From an uncultured Pseudoteredinibacter sp. (GTDB lineage: Bacteria > Pseudomonadota > Gammaproteobacteria > Pseudomonadales > Cellvibrionaceae): 64,000 nt of DNA. The notes under the pieces are model-generated. The model had not been told where the DNA came from. It did not search any database and saw only the letters and a list, made by a program, of their open reading frames with translations. The stretch lies in contig NZ_CANMYE010000001.1 in NCBI RefSeq assembly GCF_947502065.1, positions 992,001 to 1,056,000 on the forward strand, written 5' to 3'. The position numbers and the translations under genes are program-made. Below are positions 1 to 9,935 of this stretch, one piece after another (the first letter of the stretch is position 1; each line of letters begins with the position of its first letter).

Positions 1-1312
1 CATCGGCAACGACTGCAAAACCCTTACCTTGTTCACCGGCACGGGCGGATTCAATTGCGGCATTAAGTGCGAGTAAATTTGTTTGCTCTGCAATGCCGCG
101 AATAACATCGATTACTGAACCAATTTCATTCGTGTCGGTGGCTAGATCGGTGACAACCTCCGAAGCCGATCGAATATTACTGGATAGTTGTTGGATATCA
201 TTTATTGAGCCATCTACGATGGCGATGGCCTGTTGAGTTTCCTCGCTGGATTCCCGTGCTTCTTCGGCTGCTGATTGAGCATCCCTTGCGATACTTTGCA
301 CGGTAGGAACCAGTTCATCAATATCTCCATGGAGATTTGTCAGCATTTGCTGTTGTTGCTTTATGGATTGATTAGTATCTTGAGCCGTAGTACTGAGCTG
401 TTCCGATGAATCATGTATATTATGAAACGTGCCATTCAAGTCTTGCACCATTTTTTGAATATGATTGGCAAAACTGTTAAAGGCTTTCGATAAGTCGCTG
501 ATTTCACTGTCGCCTTTATAGAGAAGTCTTTGGGTTAGATCACCTTCGCCATTGCTGATATCAGACATGGCCATGGCCGCTTTTTTTAGAGGCCGTAAGA
601 TATAGTGCGTACTAAACAACAAAGTAGCTATGACAATTGCCAGAATGGCGAAGCTAATACCACTGGAAATATTTCTCCATAATGCAGCCTCACTTTTACT
701 AGCCTCCAATGTCGCGGCAGTCCTATTGTCGAGTGCTTTAAAGAAACGGTTCACAGGCATCATAATTTTACTGACTTCTTGATGATAGTTGTCATCAAAT
801 AGGATGCGGCTAGCAAATGCTCTAACACTTTCCTCGCCTTGGGCCTGATAAGGGCCTTCGACGATAAAGCCCTCGCTAATCGAATCCATGGCTTGGGTTT
901 CAGTGGCAATCAAGTCATCGGAAAGCTGCCCAGCTTTTGCAAGAAGGTTTAGCTCTTCATTGCTAAAGCCTAAAGACCTCATTAGATCTATTTGTGCGAT
1001 TTTCTTATCAGGACTTAGCTCGGTATGAACATCTGTTGGTCTGGTAGAATCGCCGGAGCGCCACTTTACAATATCCCAGTAGGCGTCCTTGAATGATTCA
1101 TCGCCGGTAATTACATAGCTGCGTCCTAGACGGGTTAAGTCTTGAGAGGTTTGGCGAAACTCATCGGCAAGTTGAAAGGATAGATATCGCAGCTTAGCTT
1201 CTTCGGCGAGTTTCAGCTCTTTGGTTTCTGCAAGCTTTAGTGCGATGAGGTTGGCGATTAATAGGGCAATGGCCAAACCAGAAAGGGCTGTCAGTTTACT
1301 CCGTATAGACAT
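1..1312 (-). CDS. Methyl-accepting chemotaxis protein, C-terminus missing at window edge
   Basis: Transmembrane chemoreceptor that would signal to CheA/CheW at the inner membrane. The 437 visible residues begin [13 protein letters not shown] signal-anchor helix spans about residues 7-27, a periplasmic segment follows, and a second membrane helix lies near 213-232. A HAMP region and a long Gln/Glu/Ala-rich helical bundle come next. The highly conserved receptor tip, with [20 protein letters not shown], reaches the left edge, so the distal helix and C-terminus lie outside. The ligand domain is not one I recognise. It stands alone: the next gene on this strand lies more than 360 bases upstream and is separated by a terminator. 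Family assignment is very secure; the ligand is unknown. Confidence 0.95.
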   Translation of the reverse strand, partial: MSIRSKLTALSGLAIALLIANLIALKLAETKELKLAEEAKLRYLSFQLADEFRQTSQDLTRLGRSYVITGDESFKDAYWDIVKWRSGDSTRPTDVHTELSPDKKIAQIDLMRSLGFSNEELNLLAKAGQLSDDLIATETQAMDSISEGFIVEGPYQAQGEESVRAFASRILFDDNYHQEVSKIMMPVNRFFKALDNRTAATLEASKSEAALWRNISSGISFAILAIVIATLLFSTHYILRPLKKAAMAMSDISNGEGDLTQRLLYKGDSEISDLSKAFNSFANHIQKMVQDLNGTFHNIHDSSEQLSTTAQDTNQSIKQQQQMLTNLHGDIDELVPTVQSIARDAQSAAEEARESSEETQQAIAIVDGSINDIQQLSSNIRSASEVVTDLATDTNEIGSVIDVIRGIAEQTNLLALNAAIESARAGEQGKGFAVVAD

Positions 1313-1675
1313 AGCAAGTCCGTTTGTTGATCAGTGAGTCGTTGCTTAAGCTATCGGGTGCATAGTTGAAATATTTAGGCAACCTAGTGCTTATTTTGAC
1401 GTATAAAACCTCTTATCCGTGAATTTGAAGGCCATTGTGCAATTTTGCAGTACGGTAACGATTAAATTGAGTTTTAAATCACCTTGAACCCTGTCGCACT
1501 GACTTCATGGCGGTTAATCTAATAGATAACAGAAAGGGCGAGGTTTGCTGTCGGAAAATAAGCTACATTAAGAGGGCGGTAATTGAGTTAGGCTTAAAGC
1601 CTATCAATAAGAAGGCAGGTTTAGTAAAAAATGCTCAGCCTTTCGAGGACGAAGAAAGGCTGAGCCATTGCACTG
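1313..1675. other. Intergenic region upstream of the chemoreceptor
   Basis: This stretch holds the promoter region of the leftward chemoreceptor and, at its right end, the terminator of the acyl-CoA ligase. A plus-strand frame of 67 codons from 1507 runs through the terminator hairpin and into the ligase gene antisense; it has no ribosome binding site or recognisable similarity, and I do not regard it as a gene. Confidence 0.5.
1626..1665 (-). terminator. Rho-independent terminator of the acyl-CoA ligase gene
   Basis: A perfect 12-bp stem (arms 1633-1644 and 1654-1665) with a 9-nt loop is followed on the minus strand by six T (1626-1631). It lies about 10 bases after the ligase stop codon. 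Confidence 0.9.
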
Positions 1676-3358
1676 CTAACTCATCGTTTGAATCATCTGG
1701 TCACGCATGACAAATTTCTGAATCTTTCCAGTTACTGTCATTGGGTACTCATCTACAAAGCGGTAGTAGCGCGGGACTTTATAGTGGGCAATTTTCCCCT
1801 TGCAGTATTCTTTTATATCTTCCTCACTAAGCTCGAAGCCTGGCTTAAGTTGAACCCAGGCACAGACTTCCTCACCAAATCTTTCGCTCGGTACGCCAAA
1901 TACCTGTACCTCGGCAATGGCTTCGTGATGATATAAAAATTCTTCGATTTCACGGGGGTATACATTTTCACCGCCGCGTATGATCATGTCTTTGAGGCGC
2001 CCGACAATCATGCAGTAGCCATCACTATCAATAATGCCCAGATCTCCAGTGTGCATCCAGCCTTCGGAATCGATGGCCTCCTGAGTTTTTTCCTCGTCGT
2101 TCCAATAGCCCTGCATTACAGAATAACCGCGGGTACAGATTTCTCCTTTTTCGCCACGAGCAACGGTTTGGTTGTCTTCGTCTACGATGCGGACTTCCAG
2201 CAGTGGGTGAACTTGTCCTACTGTGGTCGTTTGCTTTTCAAGACTGTCGCCAATTAAGGTTTGAAAGCTTACCGGGCTGGTTTCTGTCATGCCGTAGCAA
2301 ATAGTGACATCCTTCATGTGCATCTGAGCAATAACTCTGTTCATTAATACCACAGGGCACGTTGCACCGGCCATGATTCCAGTGCGTAGGCTCGATAAAT
2401 CGTATTGGCTAAACTCTTCATCATCGAGCACCATATTAAACATAGTTGGTACACCGTAGAGAGCTGTACACTTTTCATTTTGTACGGCATTCAGTACGGT
2501 TTTTGCATCGAAAGCCTCGTCAGGGAGTACAATACAAGAACCGTGCGAGATTGCCGCTAGAACCCCCATCACCATGCCAAAACAATGGTATAGAGGTACA
2601 GGGATACATATGCGATCTAGTTCTGTAAGCTCGATACCTTCCCCGACAAAGTAGCCATTATTAATAATGTTTTTATGACTGAGAGTTGCGCCTTTTGGGT
2701 GTCCGGTAGTGCCGGAGGTAAACTGAATATTAATTGGATCGTCAGCTTGCAAGGTGCTGGCTAAGTCCTCAAGCTTTTGCGTAGTTTTTTCCTGGGCGCT
2801 ATCGAGTACTTCTGAAAAAAGATGATAGCCCGCTTGCGCTTCTTTACCGATGAGTATCAGCTCTCGTAGTGCGGGCAGGCTCTCGCTCTGTAGTTGCTGA
2901 TCACCACGTTGGCTTATTTCAGGTGCCAGTTCATTCATCATGTCGACATAGTTAGACGTTTTGAATTGGTGCTCTAACACCAAGGCTTTACACTCGACTT
3001 TATTGAGGGCATAGGCCAATTCCGAGCTTCGGTAAGCGGGGTTGATATTTACCAGTACCATGCCGGCCTTTGCGGTGGCAAGCTGAGTAATTATCCATTC
3101 AATATTATTGGGAGACCAAATACCAACTCGATCACCGGGTTCCAATCCCAATTCTAATAAAGCAATGGCAAAATTCTCGGCTTGTTGGTTGAGCTCGCGG
3201 TAGTTCCAGCTGATACCTTGTTGGCAGGCGACAATGGCTTCGTGTTCAGGGTATTTCTGCGCCGCTTCAGTGAGTAGGCCACCAATGGTTTGCTCGATTA
3301 AGCTGACATCTTGTCGGCCGATTACATGGCTGATGTTAGGATCGATTGCCTGTGTCAT
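1676..3358 (-). CDS. Acyl-CoA synthetase (AMP-forming), medium/long-chain fatty acid ligase type
   Basis: ATP-dependent activation of a carboxylic acid to its acyl-CoA through an acyl-adenylate. The ANL-superfamily motifs are all present: the P-loop-like [11 protein letters not shown] near residue 214, YGMTETSP near 355, the GWMHTGDLG motif near 430, the hinge [20 protein letters not shown] near 455-475, and the C-terminal TVTGKIQK carrying the catalytic lysine. At 560 residues it is full length, with no signal peptide. The start at 3358 has a clear GGAGG-type ribosome binding site. It is the last gene of a leftward cluster with a TonB receptor and an AraC regulator, suggesting it activates a substrate imported by that receptor. 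The closest families are ACSF2/AtuH-like ligases; the chain-length preference cannot be read from sequence. Confidence 0.92.
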   Translation of the reverse strand: MTQAIDPNISHVIGRQDVSLIEQTIGGLLTEAAQKYPEHEAIVACQQGISWNYRELNQQAENFAIALLELGLEPGDRVGIWSPNNIEWIITQLATAKAGMVLVNINPAYRSSELAYALNKVECKALVLEHQFKTSNYVDMMNELAPEISQRGDQQLQSESLPALRELILIGKEAQAGYHLFSEVLDSAQEKTTQKLEDLASTLQADDPINIQFTSGTTGHPKGATLSHKNIINNGYFVGEGIELTELDRICIPVPLYHCFGMVMGVLAAISHGSCIVLPDEAFDAKTVLNAVQNEKCTALYGVPTMFNMVLDDEEFSQYDLSSLRTGIMAGATCPVVLMNRVIAQMHMKDVTICYGMTETSPVSFQTLIGDSLEKQTTTVGQVHPLLEVRIVDEDNQTVARGEKGEICTRGYSVMQGYWNDEEKTQEAIDSEGWMHTGDLGIIDSDGYCMIVGRLKDMIIRGGENVYPREIEEFLYHHEAIAEVQVFGVPSERFGEEVCAWVQLKPGFELSEEDIKEYCKGKIAHYKVPRYYRFVDEYPMTVTGKIQKFVMRDQMIQTMS

Positions 3359-3382
3359 GAATGATTTCCTCCGCGATATAAA

Positions 3383-3402
3383 GCTAGGCCCGAAGGCCTA
3401 GC
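3383..3402 (-). terminator. Perfect hairpin with UUCG tetraloop between receptor and ligase genes
   Basis: Arms 3383-3390 and 3395-3402 form an 8-bp GC-rich stem closed on the minus strand by a C(UUCG)G tetraloop, an exceptionally stable fold. It is followed by TTTATAT, a weak U-tract, and then by the ligase ribosome binding site. It could be a partial terminator that lowers ligase expression, or a 3'-end stabiliser of the receptor mRNA. Confidence 0.55.
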
Positions 3403-3452
3403 CATGATGCTTACAAAAAGGTACTTCTGAATCTCTTTTGAAAACGTTAATT

Positions 3453-5699
3453 CTAGAAACTGTAAGTAAACTGTACCCCATAGGTTCTAGGTGGTGTTAG
3501 CCAATTTGATTTTACCGCTAAACTCGATGTCGAGAAATCGGTACCAAAGGCGTAGTAAACTTCATCTTTTAAATTACGGCCAAACAGCGATAAACGAATA
3601 TTACCTGCATTATCATGGAAGGTAACACTGGCATCCCACAGCTCGTATTGGCTTAATGGTGCCGTATTTGTATCATTTGCAAAGGTATCGTTAACAAAAA
3701 CATAGCTAAGACGGAAATCTAAGCTGCCTAAATCTTCGATATCCATGCTGTAAGTTGTCGCAATGCTGGAATTAAATTCGGGCGACATGACAAAGTTAAA
3801 GGCACTGGCAGGTTTGCCGGTAAGGTTTTCTACGTGCTGAAATTCATCATAGGCAGCGTCAGTCCAGCCCGCAGCTGCTTCTACCACTAGATTCTCGCTA
3901 AGCAACCAAACTGTTTCCAGCTCTACGCCGCGTACGGTTGCGGTCGCCGCATTTAATGTTGCTTGGGTGCCGGCAGCATCGAGAACAGTGCGTTGTAAAT
4001 CATCGTAGGCATTACGGAATATTGCGCCGTTGATTCGCAAGCGATTATCAAACAACGTTGTTTTAAAACCGGCCTCTAGAGCATCTACTACTTCTTCATT
4101 ATAAGGCCCTGGGCTTGCCAGTGGGTTAAAACTAGTAAAGCGAACATTGTAACCGCCGCTACGGAAGCCTCGGGTGAAGCTGGCGTAAGCGATAGTATCC
4201 TCATTGATATCCCAATTGATGCCCAGCTTTGGAGTAAAGTTACTCCAGCTTTCTTTATCTTGGAATGGTTGCTGACAATCTGCCATGTCAACACCGGCAT
4301 CCAGATCATCAAAACCGGTTCCTGCAGGCTGTTGTCTTAAGTCGATAGTCGCGCAACCACCTGTGGCATTGGGGTCACCGATGATACCGATTGCCGCGTC
4401 TTTAGTTTCTCGGGTAAAGCGTCCTCCCAGCGTGACAACAATATCGTCACTCATGCTGATATCCGCCTGAGCGAATAAGCCGGCTGTACTGTGCTCGATA
4501 GTAGAGCGGCCGCGGCGATCAAGAATATTAAGCAACAGGCGGCGTTCACTATAAGTATATTCTTGATCGAACAGGTGTAGGCCGGTCGTTAGGCTAATAG
4601 CGTCACCAAGCTGTCCTGCCCAGCGCAACTCTAAGCTAGATTGATCTTGTACTAAGCCGGTGCCGTGGGCCCAGCGAAATCGATCTGTGTTATAACCGTC
4701 TAGATCTGAGCCGAAAGACTGCTCTAGATCGCGGTAGCCTAGAACGGCGGTCACCGTGCCATCCCAAAGGTCCCAGTTTGCTTCAACGATAACGTTATAC
4801 CAGTCTAAATCGCTGCTTTCGGTTTTATTTTGTAGGGTAAAGTTATCCGCATAAGGATTAAAGAGTTGCTCACCATCGGCCCAGTAGGTGCGAACACCCG
4901 CGCCATCACCCTCCATGGAGCCAAACTCAGTCAGTAAGGAAATATCAAATCCTTCGCTGTTATAACTTATGGCAGGGCGCACAACGGTTGATTCAGCCTC
5001 GCCGTGTTTGCGTTTGAGAGTAAGGTTATCCCAATAGCCACCATGTTCTTTGTAGAGTACGGAAACTTTGCCATTAAGGTTCTCTGTGAGTGGGCCGCGC
5101 ACTAGCGCTGACAACTCACGTGTTTCATAGTTGCCAAGGCTTGCCCTAAGTTTTGCTTCAAACTCGTCGCTAGGGCGTTTGGTTCGCAAGTTTAAGGCGC
5201 CGCCGGTAACGTTTCGGCCAAACAGTGTACCTTGTGGTCCACGTAAAACCTCAATGGATTCAAGATCAAATAAATCAGTAACTACACCATAAATAGTTCC
5301 ATAGGCCATTCCATCGACGACCACACCTACCGCTGGATCTTGTGAGGGGATGCTGGCACCTACAGTTCCCATGCCTCGAATCACGAAGTTAGCGACTCCT
5401 GGGATGGTTCCAATAGGGGCTAAGTTGGCATTCGGTGTTGATACACCAATATCGGTAAGCGTGACCGCGTGTGTAGCTTCAATCTTCTCGTCGCTAAAGG
5501 CGGAAATCGCAATCGGTACATCTTGTACATTTTCAGCCGCGGATTTCTTGCGAGCGGTTATGGTGACCTCTTCCATAATCGCTCCCACACTATTGGCCAT
5601 GAGTGTAGGCGCTTGAACAGTACTAAGGAGTGCCGTTGCTAAAAGAGTTTTTTTCATGCGCGAGTGAGTGCCCGCAAGGTTTTGCTTTTGCTGTTTCAT
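3453..5699 (-). CDS. TonB-dependent outer-membrane receptor
   Basis: Outer-membrane, TonB-energised importer of about 745 residues. A signal peptide with an unusually long polar n-region (hydrophobic core near residues 18-30) is followed by a TonB box (EEVTITARKK, near 43-52). The plug domain contains the characteristic VEVLRGPQGTLFGRNVTGGALN stretch (position about 150-170), and the 22-strand barrel ends in an aromatic C-terminus (YSF). The start at 5699 is preferred because GAGGAG lies 5 bases upstream of it; the internal Met15 at 5657 has no such site. It resembles the large family of receptors found next to catabolic genes in sphingomonads and Cellvibrionales rather than classical siderophore receptors. 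The AraC regulator upstream and acyl-CoA ligase downstream suggest a hydrophobic carboxylic substrate, which is inference. Confidence 0.93.
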   Translation of the reverse strand: MKQQKQNLAGTHSRMKKTLLATALLSTVQAPTLMANSVGAIMEEVTITARKKSAAENVQDVPIAISAFSDEKIEATHAVTLTDIGVSTPNANLAPIGTIPGVANFVIRGMGTVGASIPSQDPAVGVVVDGMAYGTIYGVVTDLFDLESIEVLRGPQGTLFGRNVTGGALNLRTKRPSDEFEAKLRASLGNYETRELSALVRGPLTENLNGKVSVLYKEHGGYWDNLTLKRKHGEAESTVVRPAISYNSEGFDISLLTEFGSMEGDGAGVRTYWADGEQLFNPYADNFTLQNKTESSDLDWYNVIVEANWDLWDGTVTAVLGYRDLEQSFGSDLDGYNTDRFRWAHGTGLVQDQSSLELRWAGQLGDAISLTTGLHLFDQEYTYSERRLLLNILDRRGRSTIEHSTAGLFAQADISMSDDIVVTLGGRFTRETKDAAIGIIGDPNATGGCATIDLRQQPAGTGFDDLDAGVDMADCQQPFQDKESWSNFTPKLGINWDINEDTIAYASFTRGFRSGGYNVRFTSFNPLASPGPYNEEVVDALEAGFKTTLFDNRLRINGAIFRNAYDDLQRTVLDAAGTQATLNAATATVRGVELETVWLLSENLVVEAAAGWTDAAYDEFQHVENLTGKPASAFNFVMSPEFNSSIATTYSMDIEDLGSLDFRLSYVFVNDTFANDTNTAPLSQYELWDASVTFHDNAGNIRLSLFGRNLKDEVYYAFGTDFSTSSLAVKSNWLTPPRTYGVQFTYSF

Positions 5700-5884
5700 T
5701 ATGTCTCCTCACAACCGCCTATTGTTATTATTGGGTTGCTCAAATTACCGTGGATGCCAGTGTTATTATTAATTGAGTGGGCGCTATATGGCCCCTAGCT
5801 GGCTTTATTGTCAGCATGCTTACCGACGCTCTGCAGTGTAAGCAGGGAAATCAAGAAGAAATATGCAATTCCGGTCAAGGCTTA

Positions 5885-5908
5885 TGCCAAACACGGCAGT
5901 TTCTGCCA
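5885..5908. promoter_or_regulatory. Candidate AraC-type operator upstream of the TonB receptor
   Basis: Two TGCCA half-sites (5885-5889 and 5904-5908) lie 19 bases apart, and a perfect 5-3-5 inverted repeat (GGCAG, 5895-5899; CTGCC, 5903-5907) sits between and over them. The site is about 190 bases upstream of the receptor start and just after the AraC gene. Only the repeats are observed; binding by the neighbouring regulator is a guess. Confidence 0.3.
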
Positions 5909-5944
5909 TTTGCGACATTGGAATTGATGGTGAAAGAGGGGGGG

Positions 5945-6919
5945 CTACTTTTTAAGGGTATCGCTGGGTTTACAACCGTAGCGTTGTCGGTAGTAGTGCG
6001 CAAAGCGCCCAAAGTCTGTAATACCGTAATCCAGCAAAATACGGGTTAATTGTCCGGCTTCTTTATCTTTTGTAGCGAGTAATACGCTGTGGATGGCGCT
6101 AAGTCGTTGTTTGCGAATGTAAGCCAAAGGTGTGTCGTTCAGGCATCGGCTAAAACTACGCTGTAGTGTACGCACTGAAGTGTTGCAATAGGCTGCCAGT
6201 TCAATCATAGAAGGTGGGTTACTGATATTGTCCTGAATAAAATCAACTGCCTTTCGTAAATGTGTGGGCATCATAATGTCGCCGGGCTGCTGTAAAGCCT
6301 GCTGGTAATTATGTCGTTGGGTCTGCAAAAGTTGGGCTATTAAAAGATCGGATAATGCTTTTTTACCAGCTTTACTTTCTATCAATTGAGGAGCTAGTTC
6401 GATTTGCTGCAAGGCATAGTTAATCGTATTTTTCCAGCTGCCCTGATTGTCTTGCTGGTGAAATTCAAATTCCAGAGGCTGTTCAATTTCGGCTCCCAAA
6501 GCCATTGATAGCTGTTTTTCAAGGGCTTGTTTATTGATTTCAATGGCAATTCGGCTGCATTGCTCCTCCAATTGCATCTGGTATTGCAAGCTAGGTGAGA
6601 CAACTACGGTGTCACTGCTTTGGGTGTTAATTTCCTTACCCTGATGTTGAACTTTGCCATCGCCTGATAGGGTGTATTGGATAAAAAAAGATTCTGATTC
6701 ACTATGAGGGTTTACCCTGACAGCAGCACCGTAATAAACATGAAACAGAGATATATCACCCAGATTTAAGCCGTCGAACTGGACGTTTAATGCCGACTCC
6801 TTTCCCGCAATTTGAATGCTGTGGGGCTTTACGTGTTTGGCAACGAGCTCATGAGCCTCATCAATATTATGAGACTTAAACAGTGGGTGCCGATTTAGAG
6901 GGCGTGTGACGTTTAACAT
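5945..6919 (-). CDS. AraC family transcriptional regulator
   Basis: A 324-residue regulator with an N-terminal effector/dimerisation region of the AraC-binding-like type (about residues 20-190) and a C-terminal double helix-turn-helix (about 225-322). The first HTH contains MIELAAYCNTSVRTLQRSF and the second contains LLDYGITDFGRFAHYYRQRYG, the usual signature of the family. It is transcribed leftward, 245 bases upstream of the TonB receptor, and is probably the activator of the receptor/ligase pair. Regulators of this architecture often sense aromatic acids or other small organic compounds, but the ligand is not deducible. No strong ribosome binding site precedes the ATG. Confidence 0.9.
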   Translation of the reverse strand: MLNVTRPLNRHPLFKSHNIDEAHELVAKHVKPHSIQIAGKESALNVQFDGLNLGDISLFHVYYGAAVRVNPHSESESFFIQYTLSGDGKVQHQGKEINTQSSDTVVVSPSLQYQMQLEEQCSRIAIEINKQALEKQLSMALGAEIEQPLEFEFHQQDNQGSWKNTINYALQQIELAPQLIESKAGKKALSDLLIAQLLQTQRHNYQQALQQPGDIMMPTHLRKAVDFIQDNISNPPSMIELAAYCNTSVRTLQRSFSRCLNDTPLAYIRKQRLSAIHSVLLATKDKEAGQLTRILLDYGITDFGRFAHYYRQRYGCKPSDTLKK

Positions 6920-7234
6920 AGGCTATGGCATATCATTATTGTTTTGTGGGTCGAGATTCTAATTCAGCCAATTGATTTGGCCAAGTTTTGTGCCTAACTG
7001 TCTATTAGACAATGGTAGACGCTTAGACCTCCTACAAATTTTTTAGAGATGTGCGCTGTGCGAATTAAGCCACATTAAAAGACGGTTATCGTTGCCAATG
7101 CCATATAATGGCATTTAAGTCATCCTTGCTGCTGTTAGTAGGCACGTTTTCTGTAAAACTGAGCGACTCGGCGTCTGTATTTTCAAGCCATCACTCGCAC
7201 CCTGATCGGTAGATGATGTTTTATATGGAAATAG
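6920..7234. other. Divergent intergenic region between araC-type gene and the Rieske-like gene
   Basis: This 315-base non-coding region must hold promoters for both divergent genes. I see no clear hairpin, RNA gene or small ORF with a ribosome binding site. Confidence 0.4.
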
Positions 7235-7825
7235 ATGATTATGTTTAAAGGTATTCTTGCAGCTTATAGAGATCTGGAAAAAATAGAGCGTGTGGGCTTA
7301 TGGGCTGCGGTATTCCCAATGAGTCTGTTATTGATATTTATTAGTGTCTACGAACGCCCGCCTTATATCTTATTCGATGTTTCTGATATGAAACGCGGAG
7401 AGCTAAAAGTTTTTATAAGACGAGAGTCGGCCTACTTAATTGTTCGTCTGAAACCTGAAAATACCCATTTTCTGCGTAAAAGTAGGACAAACCTTGATGT
7501 TCCTATCTATGTACGCCCTAAGCGTGAATTGAATTCACAGTTTCGTGTTTTCTCGGTGGAATCAAAATTTGGCTTAAAGCTATTGGCCTATAAACAGCAT
7601 CGTTACCCTAGCCGATCTTGTGAGTATTTAAGTTATGTTTCTCAGCAAATAATCATAGATGATATCCTGTTAAACGGCGGAATTATTTGCAATGATCCTA
7701 TCAGTGAACGTAAGCGGAAAACATTTGTTTATGATTTGAGTGGTCGCAGTGTCAACGAGAGTGTCGCTCATTTGTTTTCGCCTGCTTTTAGCCTAGAAGG
7801 TGGGGAATTAAAAATTGGGATCTAG
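7235..7825 (+). CDS. Orphan membrane-anchored protein, possible Rieske-fold relic without Fe-S ligands
   Basis: A 196-residue protein with one membrane helix at about 22-38. By eye, what follows matches the layout of the cytochrome bc1 Rieske subunit (PetA): FDVSDMKRGE at 47-56 resembles the DVSKIEPGQ segment after the PetA membrane anchor, VYDLSGRSV at 165-173 resembles the FDLAGRVY segment after the second cluster-binding loop, and the end GGELKIGI resembles the PetA terminus. The two cluster motifs, CTHLGC and CPCHGS, are absent; only Cys129 and Cys152 remain, so it should not hold a 2Fe-2S cluster. No bc1 genes are nearby, and the downstream gene is convergent. ATG at 7235 or 7241 are both possible. 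The Rieske relationship is inference from short matches; otherwise it is a hypothetical protein. Confidence 0.45.
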   Translation: MIMFKGILAAYRDLEKIERVGLWAAVFPMSLLLIFISVYERPPYILFDVSDMKRGELKVFIRRESAYLIVRLKPENTHFLRKSRTNLDVPIYVRPKRELNSQFRVFSVESKFGLKLLAYKQHRYPSRSCEYLSYVSQQIIIDDILLNGGIICNDPISERKRKTFVYDLSGRSVNESVAHLFSPAFSLEGGELKIGI

Positions 7826-7860
7826 TTTATAGGGAAAATGGAAGCAGTTTGTGGCAAACC

Positions 7861-8331
7861 CTAGAGTAAAAGAGATTCTTCAATGGGAAAAAACTGACTG
7901 GCTGAGTCTATCAAGCTGTCGGCTGTCAACGCGGGAACACCGAACACATCTGCTTTCACTTTATGTTTGCGTTTGATCTTTTCCAGTAATAAGTCGAAGT
8001 CGCCATCACCAGATAATAAAATAACACGATCTACTTGTTCGGCCGCTTCTAAAACATCAATGGTAATCCCTACATCCCAGTCGCCTTTAGAGGAACCATC
8101 GGCACGACTGATATAGGGTTTGAGTTTTACGGTAAAGCCAATGTGTTTTAAGGCATTTTGAAACTTCAATTGCCCATCATCGCCTCTATGCGTGGCGTAG
8201 GCATTTGCCAGGGTGATTTCACCTTCGGCGCTGATAGTTTGCCAAAATTTACGGTAATTGAACTGCCGCCCATACGCCTGTCGGCAGGTGTAGTAGATAT
8301 TCTGAACATCGACGAAGAGGGCGGTTTTCAT
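7861..8331 (-). CDS. NYN domain protein (LabA/DUF88 family, PIN-like fold)
   Basis: A 156-residue single-domain protein of the NYN/LabA group, PIN-like folds predicted to act as metal-dependent ribonucleases. Conserved acidic positions are visible: FVDVQNIY at the N-terminus (Asp8), KGDWDVGITID near 82-92 and LSGDGDFDLLLE near 104-115, together forming the expected metal site. It follows rhlE on the same strand after about 40 bases, so it may be co-transcribed with the RNA helicase, which fits a role in RNA metabolism. The RNA target is unknown. Confidence 0.85.
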   Translation of the reverse strand: MKTALFVDVQNIYYTCRQAYGRQFNYRKFWQTISAEGEITLANAYATHRGDDGQLKFQNALKHIGFTVKLKPYISRADGSSKGDWDVGITIDVLEAAEQVDRVILLSGDGDFDLLLEKIKRKHKVKADVFGVPALTADSLIDSASQFFPIEESLLL

Positions 8332-8371
8332 TTTTTATCTTATGTGTTGTCTAATATTTTATTGTTTGCTA

Positions 8372-9784
8372 CTAATTCTTGGCTTTGCTTTTTGCCCAAG
8401 GTCCACTTTTCTTTTTGCTGCTCTCGCCGCTTCCTTTGGCAGCTGATGTTTTAGTTGCAGCTCGGCGCCTTCTTGTTTGCTCCCCCGTATTGGCCTTGCT
8501 ATTAGGCGTTTTATTACTGTTTGCTTTACGGGCGGCAGGCTTAGCTTTAGTGGTGTTCTTTTGCTCAGCCCCGTTGTTTGCTGTCTGTTTTGGTTTTTTA
8601 GGTTTCTTGGGCTTTTTAGGCTTATCGCTAAGCTTAGATACCGGAAGCGCCGCGCTTGCTTCAAAACCTGGGAACTCCTGTCGAGGCAGGTGCTTTTTAA
8701 TCAGGTTCTCGATATCCGATAACAGTTTACTTTCGTCTTGGCAAACTAAAGAAACCGCCTGGCCTGTTGCGCCGGCTCGTCCCGTACGACCAATTCGATG
8801 CACATAATCTTCGGCAACGTTGGGCAAATCATAATTTACCACTTGGGGTAGCTGCTCGATATCAAGGCCGCGAGCGGCAATATCGGTGGCTACAAGGGCT
8901 CGGATACGACCGCTTTTAAAATCTGCCAAGGCTTTGGTTCGCGCGCCTTGGCTTTTATTGCCATGAATCGCTGCGCTCTCAATGCCTCGCGCTGTAAGCT
9001 GCTTACAAAGGCGATTGGCGCCGTGTTTGGTACGAGAAAACACCAACACCTGTTGCCAGTTGTTATCGCTGATCAGCTTGCTAAGTAATTTTGATTTGTT
9101 GGACTTATCTACCGGGTAGATCCATTGCTCGACCGTATTAGCGGTGCTGTTGGCTGGCGTTACAGATATCTCAACCGGGTCATACACAAGCCCTTTAGCT
9201 AAGGCACGTATCTCGTCAGAAAAGGTCGCTGAGAACAACAGGTTTTGGCGCCTTTTAGGCAGTAGCTTCAATATACGTTTAATGTCGTGAATAAAGCCCA
9301 TATCCAGCATGCGATCGGCTTCATCAAGTACCAAAATCTCTAATTCATCAAAAGCGATGGCGTTTTGGTTGTACAAGTCCAATAAGCGGCCTGGGGTGGC
9401 CACTAAGATATCCGCGCCTTTGCGAAGCTTTTGCATTTGTGGGTTGATCTTAACCCCCCCATAGACAACCGCCGATCGCATGGGGAGCTCGCTGCCGTAA
9501 TTTGCAACGCTATCGCCTACTTGGGCCGCAAGCTCGCGAGTGGGGGTAAGCACGAGGGCTCGTGCCTGATTGCTCTTGGCCAGTTGCCCACCATTTAACA
9601 GTTCTAATAAGGGTAGGGTAAAGCCAGCGGTTTTACCGGTGCCGGTTTGGGCCGCCGCCATAACATCGCGGCCGGCCAAAATAGCGGGGATAGACTGGGC
9701 TTGGATAGGGGAAGGTTCGCTATAGCCCTGCTTAGCTACAGCACTCAAAATTTGGGTACACAGACCCAACTGTTCAAAACTCAT
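8372..9784 (-). CDS. rhlE: DEAD-box ATP-dependent RNA helicase RhlE
   Basis: RNA helicase that remodels RNA, probably in ribosome assembly or mRNA turnover. From the Met at 9784 (MSFEQLGL, the usual RhlE start) it has 470 residues. It carries a Q motif, Walker [28 protein letters not shown] in [16 protein letters not shown] in LFSATFS, and [10 protein letters not shown]. The C-terminal tail of about 90 residues is very basic and of low complexity, with PKK triplets and Arg/Lys/Ser runs, as in other RhlE proteins. A longer in-frame opening reaches 9925, but it would overlap the divergent CoA-transferase gene, and its extra 47 residues look non-conserved. No good ribosome binding site precedes either start. 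Confidence 0.93.
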   Translation of the reverse strand: MSFEQLGLCTQILSAVAKQGYSEPSPIQAQSIPAILAGRDVMAAAQTGTGKTAGFTLPLLELLNGGQLAKSNQARALVLTPTRELAAQVGDSVANYGSELPMRSAVVYGGVKINPQMQKLRKGADILVATPGRLLDLYNQNAIAFDELEILVLDEADRMLDMGFIHDIKRILKLLPKRRQNLLFSATFSDEIRALAKGLVYDPVEISVTPANSTANTVEQWIYPVDKSNKSKLLSKLISDNNWQQVLVFSRTKHGANRLCKQLTARGIESAAIHGNKSQGARTKALADFKSGRIRALVATDIAARGLDIEQLPQVVNYDLPNVAEDYVHRIGRTGRAGATGQAVSLVCQDESKLLSDIENLIKKHLPRQEFPGFEASAALPVSKLSDKPKKPKKPKKPKQTANNGAEQKNTTKAKPAARKANSNKTPNSKANTGEQTRRRRAATKTSAAKGSGESSKKKSGPWAKSKAKN

Positions 9785-9935
9785 ATATAAGGAAAACTCA
9801 ATCAGTACGCCAAATTTGGCAAGCGCGCAGCTTACCGTAAATGGCTTGCAGCAGCTATGGCTAAATTGCAGGCGGCGAAAATACCCATAGAAAATGATAC
9901 TGTAATGGGCACTTTTGACAGGCAAGGGTGTGTTG

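Noticed and set aside
1507..1710. 67-codon plus-strand frame
   Set aside because: It runs through the terminator hairpin and into the ligase gene antisense, has no ribosome binding site and no recognisable similarity.
5777..6049. 90-codon plus-strand frame between the TonB receptor and AraC genes
   Set aside because: It overlaps the end of the AraC gene antisense and covers the promoter region. Composition and lack of a ribosome binding site argue against it.
8379..8807. 142-codon plus-strand frame opposite the rhlE C-terminus
   Set aside because: It is the antisense shadow of the basic low-complexity tail of RhlE.
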